DNA of 22,153 nucleotides from Candidatus Aenigmatarchaeota archaeon (GTDB lineage Archaea; Aenigmatarchaeota; Aenigmatarchaeia; GW2011-AR5). The DNA is taken from NCBI GenBank assembly GCA_016202875.1, contig JACQNX010000025.1, positions 1 to 22,153 on the forward strand, written 5' to 3'. The notes under the pieces are model-generated. The model was not told the DNA's origin and did not search any database. It saw only the letters and a list, made by a program, of their open reading frames with translations. Below are positions 14,529-20,810 of this stretch, in pieces. The translations under genes were made by a program, and so were the position numbers. Numbering within the stretch: the stretch's first letter is position 1; every line of letters begins with the position of its first letter.

Positions 14529-14537
14529 GATAAAAAT
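14529..14537 (-). promoter_or_regulatory. TATA box of the COG2403-like GTPase / carbamoyltransferase operon
   Basis: TTTTTATCC on the minus strand is centred about 26 bases before the GTPase ATG at 14506. The GTPase and the carbamoyltransferase (30-base gap) are probably one transcript from here. Confidence 0.5.
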
Positions 14538-14649
14538 GAAATTGAGGCTGGTATCTGAACAAATAAAAAAATCTTAGAAGCGCAAAATAGAAGAAATGTA
14601 TTTTAGAAAATATATTTTTTAGAATATCTACTTTTAAAATCCTTAAATC

Positions 14650-14656
14650 TTATATA
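14650..14656 (+). promoter_or_regulatory. TATA box directing a plus-strand transcript from about 14679
   Basis: TTATATA lies on the plus strand in an AT-rich tract; its TATATA core is centred 26 bases before G14679. A second AT box (TTTTAAAA, 14632-14639) lies 18 bases further upstream. No annotated plus-strand protein follows, so a short transcript is implied. Confidence 0.5.
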
Positions 14657-14678
14657 CCTTGTGATAATAAATAGTATT

Positions 14679-14750
14679 GTGAGTAAGTCCTACCGGAAGG
14701 ATGATGGCTCCCTGGTGAGCTTGGGACAACCGGAAGGGTTCACATTTTAA
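14679..14750 (+). ncRNA. candidate short transcript: structured RNA or leaderless 23-residue micro-ORF
   Basis: A GC-richer island in AT-rich sequence, placed exactly at the predicted start of a TATA-driven plus-strand transcript. As RNA it can fold: GTGAG (14679-14683) pairs with TTCAC (14739-14743). Inside, GTCCT pairs with GGGAC (14725-14729 region), ACCGG pairs with CTGGT, and GGA with TCC caps a small hairpin. ACCGGAAGG occurs twice (14692-14700 and 14729-14737). Alternatively GTG 14679 opens a frame of 23 codons to TAA 14748-14750, a leaderless microprotein (begins MSKSYRKDDGS, ends GFTF). An in-frame GTG at 14661 fits the upstream TATA box. It converges on, and overlaps by a few bases, the 3' end of the DUF3800 gene. 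Folding was done by eye only. Confidence 0.4.
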
Positions 14751-15373
14751 AATAATTTCTTAAAACACATTACACGTTTTTCTACTACATCGAAATATGT
14801 GCTGTTTTTATCTAATAGCTTTTTCATAGCGGCGCCACAAACGAAATCTGTGCACAAAAGTCCCTGACTTTCATGAGAAGGTAAGTGGATCATCTTTACT
14901 TTCTGCCTGTTCGTCAAAAGTTGCTCATTCTGAGTTGTCAAATATAATTCTAATGCAGTTTGCTGGATCTTAGAAAATGCCCTGTCAAAAACAATTGTTG
15001 TATCCTCTGTCAAAGGTGCTGAAAAACATTTTTCTGCCAGAATTTTTAGCAAATATGAGTACATCCTTAATGGGTCATCTTTAACATATGAATAAGCTTT
15101 GTGTTTATCTATATAGACTATAATTATTTCCAAATCCAATTTAGCTATATCTTCCAGTATCCGCCTTTTATTTTCATGAGAAGTGTTAGAAAATTTTATT
15201 TCCGCTTTCTCGCTCTTTTTCTTTTTCAGCCTTTTTCTGTGACGCTTCAAAACCCTATTTAGATATTTTTCATCTTTCGCCTTTATCGCGCCTACTAGGA
15301 AAAAATCTGATGGTTTCCCATCTTTTTTGAAGTCAAACCCCAGATCTCCTGACTCCTCTATGAATATGTACAT
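14747..15373 (-). CDS. DUF3800-domain protein
   Basis: A 208-residue protein of the DUF3800 family, thought to have an RNase H-like fold with acidic residues at the putative active site; its biochemical role is not settled. Visible family marks are the N-terminal MYIFIEESGDLGFD (usually DESGD; the first Asp is Glu here), FFLVGAI, AEIKFSNTSHENKRRIL, the strand IIIVYIDKHKAY, TIVFDRAFS with a conserved Asp, and the C-terminal SHESQGLLCTDFVCGAAMKKL with the conserved Asp. DUF3800 genes occur in mobile and defence-like contexts and near structured RNAs in bacteria and phages. Here the gene sits between carbamate kinase and the GTPase on the same strand but with its own TATA box (15395-15402), and a short candidate RNA abuts its 3' end. 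It looks like an insertion into a metabolic cluster. Confidence 0.85.
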   Translation of the reverse strand: MYIFIEESGDLGFDFKKDGKPSDFFLVGAIKAKDEKYLNRVLKRHRKRLKKKKSEKAEIKFSNTSHENKRRILEDIAKLDLEIIIVYIDKHKAYSYVKDDPLRMYSYLLKILAEKCFSAPLTEDTTIVFDRAFSKIQQTALELYLTTQNEQLLTNRQKVKMIHLPSHESQGLLCTDFVCGAAMKKLLDKNSTYFDVVEKRVMCFKKLF

Positions 15374-15394
15374 CAGCTCACTTGAAAAATAATC

Positions 15395-15402
15395 AGTATA
15401 GT
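15395..15402 (-). promoter_or_regulatory. TATA-like box of the DUF3800 gene
   Basis: TACTATAC on the minus strand is centred about 26 bases from the ATG at 15373. This suggests the gene has its own leaderless transcript rather than being read from the carbamate kinase promoter. Confidence 0.4.
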
Positions 15403-15453
15403 AAGTTTAAACGCTTGCCGTGTGCATGGAAAGTGTGAAAATTGATAGTGTAA

Positions 15454-16374
15454 TTATTTTTTAATCACTGTCCCTGCCTTGCCGGATAAAGCTTTTTTCA
15501 GGTTTGAGGGATTTGTGATTATCGCTGTGCCGCCTGTCTGTGCAAACTCGCTGGCAGCCTGAACTTTCGGCAGCATGCTGCCTGGTGCAAAGTGCCCTTC
15601 AATGATGTAATGTTTTGCTTCTTTTATTGTCATTTTTTTGATAGGTTTTTCATTTTTCTTGCCAAAATTTTCATAGGCAAAAGGGACATCAGTCAATATC
15701 AGCAAGAGATCTGCCTTTATTGAACTGGCGAGGCAGGCAGATGCCAGGTCTTTGTCTATTACTGCATCTATTCCCCTATATTTTCCGCTCTCGTAAATAA
15801 CAGGGATGCCGCCACCGCCGGCTGCAATAACAACTGCTTTTCTGGAAATAGCTTTTATGGTTTCTGCTTCTATGATTTTCTTTGGCCATGGCGATGGTAC
15901 AACGCGGCGCCAGCCTTTGGTCTTTTCGAAGATGACATGCAGGCCTTTCTTTTTCATCTTTTCTGCTTCTTTTTTTGGGTAGAAGGGGCCGACGGGTTTT
16001 GTGGGATTTTTGAATGATGGATCCTTTTTATCTACAAGAACCTGAGTCAGAATCGAGACAACCGACTTTTTAATTTTCTTTTTTGACAGCTCGTTGACGA
16101 GGCATTGCTCAATAACATAACCAAGCTCGCCCTCGCTCTCTGCAACTGCAACTGAGAGAGGAATTGGATATGCTTTGCCCAGGGCTGCTTCAACGCGGAT
16201 GAGGATGTTGCCGACCTGCGGACCATTGCCATGCGTTATGATGACATGATTGTTTTTTACGAGGGGAAAGATTTTTTGGATTGCTTTCTGAACATTAGAA
16301 AACTCAGAAGCTATGGTCATTTTTCCTTTGGGCATGATTGCGTTGCCTCCGAGCGCTATGACGAGGGTTTGCAT
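15454..16374 (-). CDS. arcC: carbamate kinase
   Basis: A 306-residue amino-acid-kinase-fold enzyme that transfers the phosphate of carbamoyl phosphate to ADP, or runs in reverse. All family blocks are present: LVIALGGNAIMPKG at the N-terminus, IITHGNGPQVGNIL, ESEGELGYVIEQCL, VVPSPWPKKIIE, VIAAGGGGIPVI, DAVIDKDLASACLASSI, LILTDVPFAYENFG and EGHFAPGSMLPKVQAA near the C-terminus. I start at the ATG 16374, not at the longer open frame to 16419, because it gives the standard N-terminus and a CTTTTACTC TATA-like box is centred about 26 bases upstream. Together with the carbamoyltransferase it would yield ATP from a carbamoylated amine. No arginine deiminase lies in the window, so the source of the carbamoyl group is open. 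Confidence 0.95.
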   Translation of the reverse strand: MQTLVIALGGNAIMPKGKMTIASEFSNVQKAIQKIFPLVKNNHVIITHGNGPQVGNILIRVEAALGKAYPIPLSVAVAESEGELGYVIEQCLVNELSKKKIKKSVVSILTQVLVDKKDPSFKNPTKPVGPFYPKKEAEKMKKKGLHVIFEKTKGWRRVVPSPWPKKIIEAETIKAISRKAVVIAAGGGGIPVIYESGKYRGIDAVIDKDLASACLASSIKADLLLILTDVPFAYENFGKKNEKPIKKMTIKEAKHYIIEGHFAPGSMLPKVQAASEFAQTGGTAIITNPSNLKKALSGKAGTVIKK

Positions 16375-16395
16375 GAGTGTATTTGTGAGGCAGAG

Positions 16396-16469
16396 TAAAA
16401 GAAGTTTATCGGATTTCATTTTTGATTTTTTGCTGGCATGGGATTAAAAGAAACGATAAAAATATAAAT
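16396..16469. promoter_or_regulatory. divergent promoters of carbamate kinase and the Kelch lipoprotein
   Basis: On the minus strand the CTTTTACTC element (TAAAA on the plus strand at 16396-16400) lies about 26 bases before the kinase ATG. On the plus strand TATAAAT (16463-16469) is centred about 27 bases before the GTG at 16493. Confidence 0.5.
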
Positions 16470-16492
16470 GGCATAAAAATCATGGTGATATT

Positions 16493-17449
16493 GTGAAAAC
16501 TGTCTTTCTGTCTGTTATGCTTTTCATTGCAGCTGCGGCACTTGGATGCGTCAGCACCATCAACATAAACGACAGCAAGCCAGGCAACAGAACAAGTTCC
16601 TGGCTGACTCTTGCAGAGATGCCGACCCCGCGGACAGAAGTTGCTGCAATTGCAGTTGGTGACGACGTCTATGTCATAGGCGGCTTTTCTGCTAGCGGAA
16701 TTTCTGATAAGGTAGAAGTTTATAATATAGAAACCAACACATGGCGAACAGTTAAGTCATTGCCAATACCAGAACACCATGTTGCAGTTGTTTCAGAAGG
16801 CGGGAAATTGCATGTTGCCGGAGGCTACCATTCCGGCTGGACACCCTCAAATTTTGTCTTCGTTTACGATTCCGTCATTAATGAATGGAAAAATCTCTCA
16901 AGCATGCCGACAGCTAGGGGCGCGCTAACAGCCCAGGCCGTGAATGGAAAGATATATGCAATAGGCGGGGCTGCTGACAAAATTCTGGCAACAAACGAGG
17001 AGTATGACATCCTAACAGACACCTGGAAAGACAGAAAAGAAATGCCTACAGCGCGTGAGCATCTCGCTTCTGGCGTGGCAAATGGGAAGATTTATGCCAT
17101 CGGCGGGAGGCGGCGCTTCGGGAATAATCTTGCGGCTAATGAGGAGTATGATCCGGTCACAGATAGATGGACATCCAAAGCTGTGATGCCGACTGCACGC
17201 GGCGGGATAGCAGGCGCCTCCCTGAAGGGCAAAATCTTTGTTTTCGGCGGCGAGACCTTTGCTTACACGTTCAGCGAGAATGAGGCATACGACCCTGCAA
17301 AGGACGAATGGCAGAAGCTTGAAAGCATGCCTACTGCCAGGCACGGGCTAGGAGCTGCTGCTGTTGGGAATAATATCTACGTCATCGGAGGCGGGGCTTC
17401 TCCTGGCTTGTCCTACAGCGGGAAGAATGAGGCGTTTGCCGGCACGTAA
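16493..17449 (+). CDS. Kelch-repeat lipoprotein
   Basis: A 318-residue exported protein. The N-terminus MKTVFLSVMLFIAAAALGC is a signal peptide ending in a lipobox (ALGC), so Cys 19 is probably lipid-anchored on the outer face of the membrane. The rest is six Kelch blades of about 48 residues, each with the MPTxR / V-x-G-K-I-Y-x-I-G-G / EEYDxxTDxW pattern, for example DDVYVIGGF, GKLHVAGGYH, GKIYAIGGAA, GKIYAIGGRR, GKIFVFGGET and NNIYVIGGGA. Together they would make a single beta-propeller, a binding platform for carbohydrate or protein ligands; no catalytic residues are evident. It starts with GTG, supported by a TATAAAT box 27 bases upstream and by the position of the signal peptide. Confidence 0.9.
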   Translation: MKTVFLSVMLFIAAAALGCVSTININDSKPGNRTSSWLTLAEMPTPRTEVAAIAVGDDVYVIGGFSASGISDKVEVYNIETNTWRTVKSLPIPEHHVAVVSEGGKLHVAGGYHSGWTPSNFVFVYDSVINEWKNLSSMPTARGALTAQAVNGKIYAIGGAADKILATNEEYDILTDTWKDRKEMPTAREHLASGVANGKIYAIGGRRRFGNNLAANEEYDPVTDRWTSKAVMPTARGGIAGASLKGKIFVFGGETFAYTFSENEAYDPAKDEWQKLESMPTARHGLGAAAVGNNIYVIGGGASPGLSYSGKNEAFAGT

Positions 17450-17486
17450 AAATCAGCCGCGAACTTCTTAAAAATGATTTTCCTTA

Positions 17487-18524
17487 CTATTTCCTAGTGC
17501 TCATTATTGCAAATTCCAGTGGTGTTTGTGCATTTTCATATGCTGCCTTTAATTTACGCGGATCTGTGCTGTATGCAGTGGTAAAAACACGCGGATAGTG
17601 CCTGATCATTCTGTTTTGCAAACCCTCGTGAATCCGTGGAAAAAAATAACTCTTCTCGTGCAGTTGCGTCTCAATATAGTCTCTATATTTATCTGCTTTT
17701 TTACTGAAATCACTCCACTGCCGATACGGCACAATATTGAATACATAAGCTCCAGCTTCGGTAAGATATTCCAGATGAAACAGTTCCCGCAACTCTTTAT
17801 CTGGTATACGAGTAAAAGCAAGATCCGGATCTTCGCCTTCTGCTTTGGATTGTCTTATTAGCTCGTCAGCCCTACATTTTAATTCCCAATGCCTCCTGTT
17901 TATATTCCCCTTCCAAGCTGCGTGATCCATTTCGTGCCTGATTACGTACAACAACACATCATTTTTTGTGCCATCATACTGCGGAAGATTTTGTACAATA
18001 AAATGCAGGTAGGAAGCCCTCTTTTTTTTAGCCTTGTCTGAACGAAGATAGTTCTGTGAAGATGATAACAATCCTATCGTGCTTTTACTTGACGAAGCCA
18101 AAGCATTTTGTTTGTAGCTTTTTTTGAGCTGTTCTAACCTTTCAATAAGGAGATTCTCTTTTTCACTGTTGCTATTAAACATTTCTAGGAATTCTTCATT
18201 GCTGATAAGCTCTTCTTCATTGCTGATAAGCTCTTCTTCACTACCGGATGTACACAAATCAAGGTAGATAAAAAATTCCGATAAATCCTGATATCGTCTA
18301 TTTACATCTTTTACTTCTAAAAAGGCCCTGGCAATATTTATCTCTATTTTATCAGGCGTAAAACTGCCTAATCTAGAGGCTGCACTAAAATTGACGCCAA
18401 TAGGAATATCTGCTGGCGGCAGCGCGAGCCCTAACTCCTCCCTTTCTTCCCGTGCTTGATTTGCCTTTGTACTTACATGCTGTATTATTTCTCTGGGTAT
18501 CCCCAACTGTGACCGAACTTCCAT
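17487..18524 (-). CDS. putative zinc metallopeptidase-like protein with HEMDH motif
   Basis: A 345-residue protein with no family I can name. The sequence LLYVIRHEMDHAAWKG holds an HExxH motif (about residues 197-201 from this start) preceded by hydrophobic residues as in zincin metallopeptidases. A Glu in LEYLTEAGAYVFN about 55 residues later could be the third ligand. There is no signal peptide or membrane segment, so it would act in the cytoplasm. Residues about 95-112 contain two copies of the heptad EEELISN, from a tandem 21-base repeat. The ATG at 18524 is preceded by a strong AAAGGTGA ribosome binding site; the frame opens six codons earlier (18542). The C-terminus (SYFFPRIHEGLQNRMIRHYPRVF) is aromatic and basic. 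Function is uncertain. Confidence 0.7.
   Translation of the reverse strand: MEVRSQLGIPREIIQHVSTKANQAREEREELGLALPPADIPIGVNFSAASRLGSFTPDKIEINIARAFLEVKDVNRRYQDLSEFFIYLDLCTSGSEEELISNEEELISNEEFLEMFNSNSEKENLLIERLEQLKKSYKQNALASSSKSTIGLLSSSQNYLRSDKAKKKRASYLHFIVQNLPQYDGTKNDVLLYVIRHEMDHAAWKGNINRRHWELKCRADELIRQSKAEGEDPDLAFTRIPDKELRELFHLEYLTEAGAYVFNIVPYRQWSDFSKKADKYRDYIETQLHEKSYFFPRIHEGLQNRMIRHYPRVFTTAYSTDPRKLKAAYENAQTPLEFAIMSTRK
18192..18240. repeat. 21-bp tandem repeat, about 2.3 copies, inside the zincin-like gene
   Basis: The unit TTCTTCATTGCTGATAAGCT plus one C occurs at 18192-18212 and again identically at 18213-18233, followed by TTCTTCA of a third copy. It keeps the reading frame and encodes the heptad EEELISN twice. 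Perfect identity at the DNA level suggests a recent slippage duplication, so copy number may vary between strains. Confidence 0.9.
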
Positions 18525-18615
18525 GAATTCACCTTTAGACATTCTGATCTATAGGTAGAGAGTTTGACAGAAAACTACAAAAATCAAGAGAAAACAAACA
18601 AAAACCGTCCCGGAA

Positions 18616-18945
18616 TTACTTGCCCTTCTTCATGGCCATGGCTGCTCCGATGTTAGCGATGAACGGCCCGATGTAGAATCCGCCGAACGGCACTAATAGC
18701 GTTAGTAGGCTGACAATGAGCCCTACCCACGCCCATACCGGCTTCTTCTCGTGCCACATGCCGGCTAAAATGAGCAGTATACCGAAAATGACGAATACAC
18801 CGCCCGCTACGCCCACAAGGGCGCCAACGCCGGCTCCCAATGCCCCGCCCAAACCAGCAACCAGCGAGCCTGCTGCAGCAATGAGCAGACCATAAATAAG
18901 GGTAATTAACCCGCCAACCAAGAGCAAAATGCCTGGTGCTTTCAT
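18616..18945 (-). CDS. small Gly-rich multi-span membrane protein (paralogue A)
   Basis: A 109-residue hydrophobic protein with three or four predicted membrane segments. It starts APGILLLVGGLITLIYGLL, continues through a Gly/Ala-rich span (GLGGALGAGVGALVGVAGG) and FVIFGILLILAGM, then a short charged loop (WHEKKP), WVGLIVSLLTLLVPFGG and a final FIANIGAAMAMKKGK tail. The layout and tail closely resemble the protein at 20811-21110, and the two bracket the sigma-factor genes. It looks like DUF4064-type small membrane proteins, but I cannot name the family firmly. A TTAAATACC box is about 30 bases upstream, giving a leader of only a few bases. Confidence 0.78.
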   Translation of the reverse strand: MKAPGILLLVGGLITLIYGLLIAAAGSLVAGLGGALGAGVGALVGVAGGVFVIFGILLILAGMWHEKKPVWAWVGLIVSLLTLLVPFGGFYIGPFIANIGAAMAMKKGK

Positions 18946-19065
18946 TTCTATCAGATACCTATTGTCGCGGGCGGTATTTAAGCTTTTTTTGGCGGCGGCC
19001 CTGTCAGGGGATAAGTCCCGGCTTTGCGTGTGGTCATAAGCTCTCGTCCTGATACCATAAAAAAT
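18946..19065. other. intergenic region: sigma-gene T-run and membrane-protein promoter
   Basis: Read on the minus strand, the stop of the sigma-factor gene is followed at once by TTTTTT (19059-19064), a sufficient archaeal-type termination signal. Further on, GCTTAAATACC (about 18973-18982) is the promoter of the membrane protein at 18945. The middle holds a GC-rich block with a CCCTGTCAGGG inverted repeat near 19010 whose role is unclear. Confidence 0.5.
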
Positions 19066-19593
19066 TCAGGCACCAGCTGCCTGCAGCCCCAAAGCGGCAC
19101 GCAATTCCTTTCTTGCGCGATGTACGCGCGTTGCTACTGTGGCGCGGGGGACATTTATTCTTTCTGCTATTTCCCTGTATTTCATTCCGTCTGCAACGCT
19201 CAGCAATGCCTCTTTCTGATCTTGCGGCAGTCTGTTTAATGCCTTCTCGAGCTGCTTCTGGGCTTCTGCTTGTTCGCAGATGACATCCGGCCTGGAACTG
19301 GCTGGAGCAGGGTATTCAATACTTCTTGCGCTTTCGTTGTCTTCAGGGCTATAAGGCAGTTCATGCCTAGCGCTGCTCTGTCTTCGCCTATATCTGCTAC
19401 GTGCGCAGTTTTTTACAATTGTACACAGCCATGTATCTAAACTGCTACGGCCCTTGAACGTGTGTAGGTTGCGATAAGCCTTTAAAAGCCCTTCCTGTAC
19501 CGCGTCCTCTGCATCCGCATAATTTCCCAATAACCTATAGGATAAAGCCAGCAGCTTGCCATAACTAGATGCAGCTTGCGTGTAATCCATCAT
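19066..19593 (-). CDS. RNA polymerase sigma-70 factor, ECF subfamily
   Basis: A 175-residue bacterial-type extracytoplasmic-function sigma factor. Region 2 (about residues 12-71) is clear: LALSYRLLGNYADAEDAVQEGLLKAYRN carries the DAEDxxQE signature of polymerase and -10 recognition, followed by FKGRSSLDTWLCTIVKNCARSRYRRR. A polar linker precedes region 4 (about 115-168), with LEKALNRLPQDQKEALL and the helix-turn-helix YREIAERINVPRATVATRVHRARKELR. No region 1 or 3 is present, as usual for ECF factors. I start at the ATG 19593: a GATTTTTATC box is centred 26 bases upstream, an archaeal promoter, and homology begins there although the frame extends to 19728. Archaeal polymerase normally uses TBP/TFB, so the partner of this protein is an open question. 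No anti-sigma gene is recognised. Confidence 0.93.
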   Translation of the reverse strand: MMDYTQAASSYGKLLALSYRLLGNYADAEDAVQEGLLKAYRNLHTFKGRSSLDTWLCTIVKNCARSRYRRRQSSARHELPYSPEDNESARSIEYPAPASSRPDVICEQAEAQKQLEKALNRLPQDQKEALLSVADGMKYREIAERINVPRATVATRVHRARKELRAALGLQAAGA

Positions 19594-19614
19594 CAGGAAA
19601 TTAGCACAGAAAAC

Positions 19615-19622
19615 GATAAAAA
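19615..19622 (-). promoter_or_regulatory. TATA box of the sigma-factor gene
   Basis: TTTTTATC on the minus strand is centred 26 bases from the ATG at 19593, the same geometry as the housekeeping genes in the window. The sigma gene is therefore transcribed by the host TBP/TFB machinery and probably leaderless. Confidence 0.55.
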
Positions 19623-19648
19623 TCCATAGAAAACAGCGCAAATATGTT

Positions 19649-19930
19649 TCAGGAGCTTGTTTCGTACTTTGTGTATCTTGCAATGCGTTTGCGACTTTTC
19701 GGCATGCCAGAAGGCGAAACGTAAACACGATAAATGTTGTAAACTCCGGGCTCTTGCGCCTGATCTATGTTTTCCAAGAGGTCCGAGTAGTTGATGAATA
19801 AGTCCGTCTGCTTTGGCAATTCTCTTCTCAATCTTCTCCATATTTCCCGTTTAACAGCCTGATAAGACGTATAATTAAACTTAACAGAGTCAACTACAGG
19901 CTTTGATGCAGCAGACAGGCGGGTTGACAC
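19649..19930 (-). CDS. small basic protein of unknown function upstream of the sigma factor, 93 aa
   Basis: A 93-residue basic protein, not recognised. The N-terminal part is polar (STRLSAASKPVVDSVKFNYTS), the middle is a charged helix (YQAVKREIWRRLRRELPKQ), and the C-terminus is beta-rich and basic (GVYNIYRVYVSPSGMPKSRKRIARYTKYE). No membrane segment is present, so it is not a typical membrane anti-sigma factor. It starts with GTG; a GTTTTTATTC box (19952-19961) is centred 26 bases upstream, which supports it as a leaderless gene. It ends 55 bases before the sigma-factor ATG on the same strand, and the sigma promoter lies in that gap. Confidence 0.62.
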   Translation of the reverse strand: MSTRLSAASKPVVDSVKFNYTSYQAVKREIWRRLRRELPKQTDLFINYSDLLENIDQAQEPGVYNIYRVYVSPSGMPKSRKRIARYTKYETSS

Positions 19931-19977
19931 ATGCTACTTAATGCCAACAAAGAATAAAAACTTATAGAAAACGATGA

Positions 19978-20691
19978 TTACTTTGCCTCGACTTCTTGTG
20001 GAAGCGCACTCACTTTCATAACAACTTTTTGTTTCCTATAAGCCGGGAGAGAGGCCACCCAGCCATCGCCGGAACCAGAAGGGAGCCAGCCCAGAGACGC
20101 GAGGAAGCGGCCGAGGCCGCCGACGCCGGGACCGAAGCCACGCCCCGCGAACCTGTCGCCGTCATAATTGTCCAATCTGAAAAAATATGAAACATATTTC
20201 GGATCAATGCCGTATTTCTTGAATCTTTTGATTGCTTGTGCCTTGCTTTTCACGGTCTCAAAAGGCACCATTGTGCCCGGCTGAAACGGTATCACCACGC
20301 CGTTTCTCCTTTCGCAGTCGTCATTGGGCACATACCAGTTGTTCTGCGGTGCCCACACATTGTGCTTTTTCTCCCATTCCGTGCCTGCGTGAGAAACATA
20401 ATCCAGGTTCAGCTTGCCCTTGTCGTCGGTTCCTTTGCTGCCTTTCCTGATAACGTCCCTGAGAATCAGGCCAAACCAACCTCTTTGCATGTAAAGAGCT
20501 TCCATTGCCTTCTGGAACGGGTTGTTGAAATTATCCGTGCTTTCCAGAACAAACATTTCATAGCCGGAAACATCTGTCTGGTCGTGCAGATTCTGGTAAG
20601 GAGTAGCAGGAGGTCCCCAGCCCTGCGGCTCAAAAAGTATCCTTGCCTTCCTCTGAGTTGTCTCGATTTCTGCACAATCTGCGTAATTCAT
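19978..20691 (-). CDS. protein of unknown function in the sigma-factor island, 237 aa
   Basis: A 237-residue soluble-looking protein that I cannot assign. It is rich in aromatic, Asn, Asp and Gly residues: EPQGWGPPATPYQNLHDQ, MEALYMQRGWFGLILRDVIRK, HNVWAPQNNWYVPNDDCERR, FRLDNYDGDRFAGRGFGPG. The C-terminal stretch FGPGVGGLGRFLASLGWLP is glycine-rich and hydrophobic. There is no signal peptide. The ATG at 20691 is 26 bases from a TATAAATAA box read on the minus strand (20713-20720), so the start is well supported. It is on the same strand as the sigma factor but has its own promoter. The local DNA around 20090-20160 is noticeably GC-richer than the rest of the window. Confidence 0.75.
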   Translation of the reverse strand: MNYADCAEIETTQRKARILFEPQGWGPPATPYQNLHDQTDVSGYEMFVLESTDNFNNPFQKAMEALYMQRGWFGLILRDVIRKGSKGTDDKGKLNLDYVSHAGTEWEKKHNVWAPQNNWYVPNDDCERRNGVVIPFQPGTMVPFETVKSKAQAIKRFKKYGIDPKYVSYFFRLDNYDGDRFAGRGFGPGVGGLGRFLASLGWLPSGSGDGWVASLPAYRKQKVVMKVSALPQEVEAK

Positions 20692-20712
20692 AGAGTTTTT
20701 AATAACAAAAGA

Positions 20713-20720
20713 TTATTTAT
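20713..20720 (-). promoter_or_regulatory. TATA box of the 237-aa gene
   Basis: ATAAATAA read on the minus strand, centred about 26 bases before the ATG at 20691. Confidence 0.5.
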
Positions 20721-20770
20721 AGCAATGTTCTAAACCTAAGTTTGCGAAATAGACAGAAATTTAGAAAATG

Positions 20771-20809
20771 AGAAAAAAGGAAAAATAGACCACACCCCTT
20801 GAGATGTGG
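20771..20809 (-). terminator. hairpin plus T-tract terminator after the small membrane protein gene
   Basis: On the minus strand, immediately after the TAA at 20811-20813, CCACATCT pairs with GGGTGTGG across a CAAG loop (20790-20809; eight pairs including two G-T). This is followed by CTATTTTTCCTTTTTT. The shape is that of a bacterial intrinsic terminator, although in archaea the T-tract alone may be enough. Confidence 0.65.
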
Positions 20810-20810
20810 C

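Noticed and set aside
14700..14713. Resemblance of GATGATGGCTCCC to the 3' half of a fluoride riboswitch
   Set aside because: The matching 5' half (GGxGATGG followed by the pseudoknot strands) is not present upstream, and no fluoride exporter follows.
14679..14746. Reading of the short transcript as a box C/D or H/ACA guide RNA
   Set aside because: A TGATGG and a TTCACA are present, but the C, D, C' and D' boxes do not occur in the right order, and no convincing pseudouridylation pocket with a kink-turn could be drawn.
18192..18240. Direct repeats as a possible CRISPR or integration site
   Set aside because: There are only about 2.3 abutting 21-base copies with no spacers, in frame inside a gene. 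This is a slippage duplication.
20236..20733. 165-codon plus-strand open frame
   Set aside because: It is antisense to the 237-aa gene, which has a correctly placed TATA box. The frame has no recognisable domain and ends beyond that gene's promoter.
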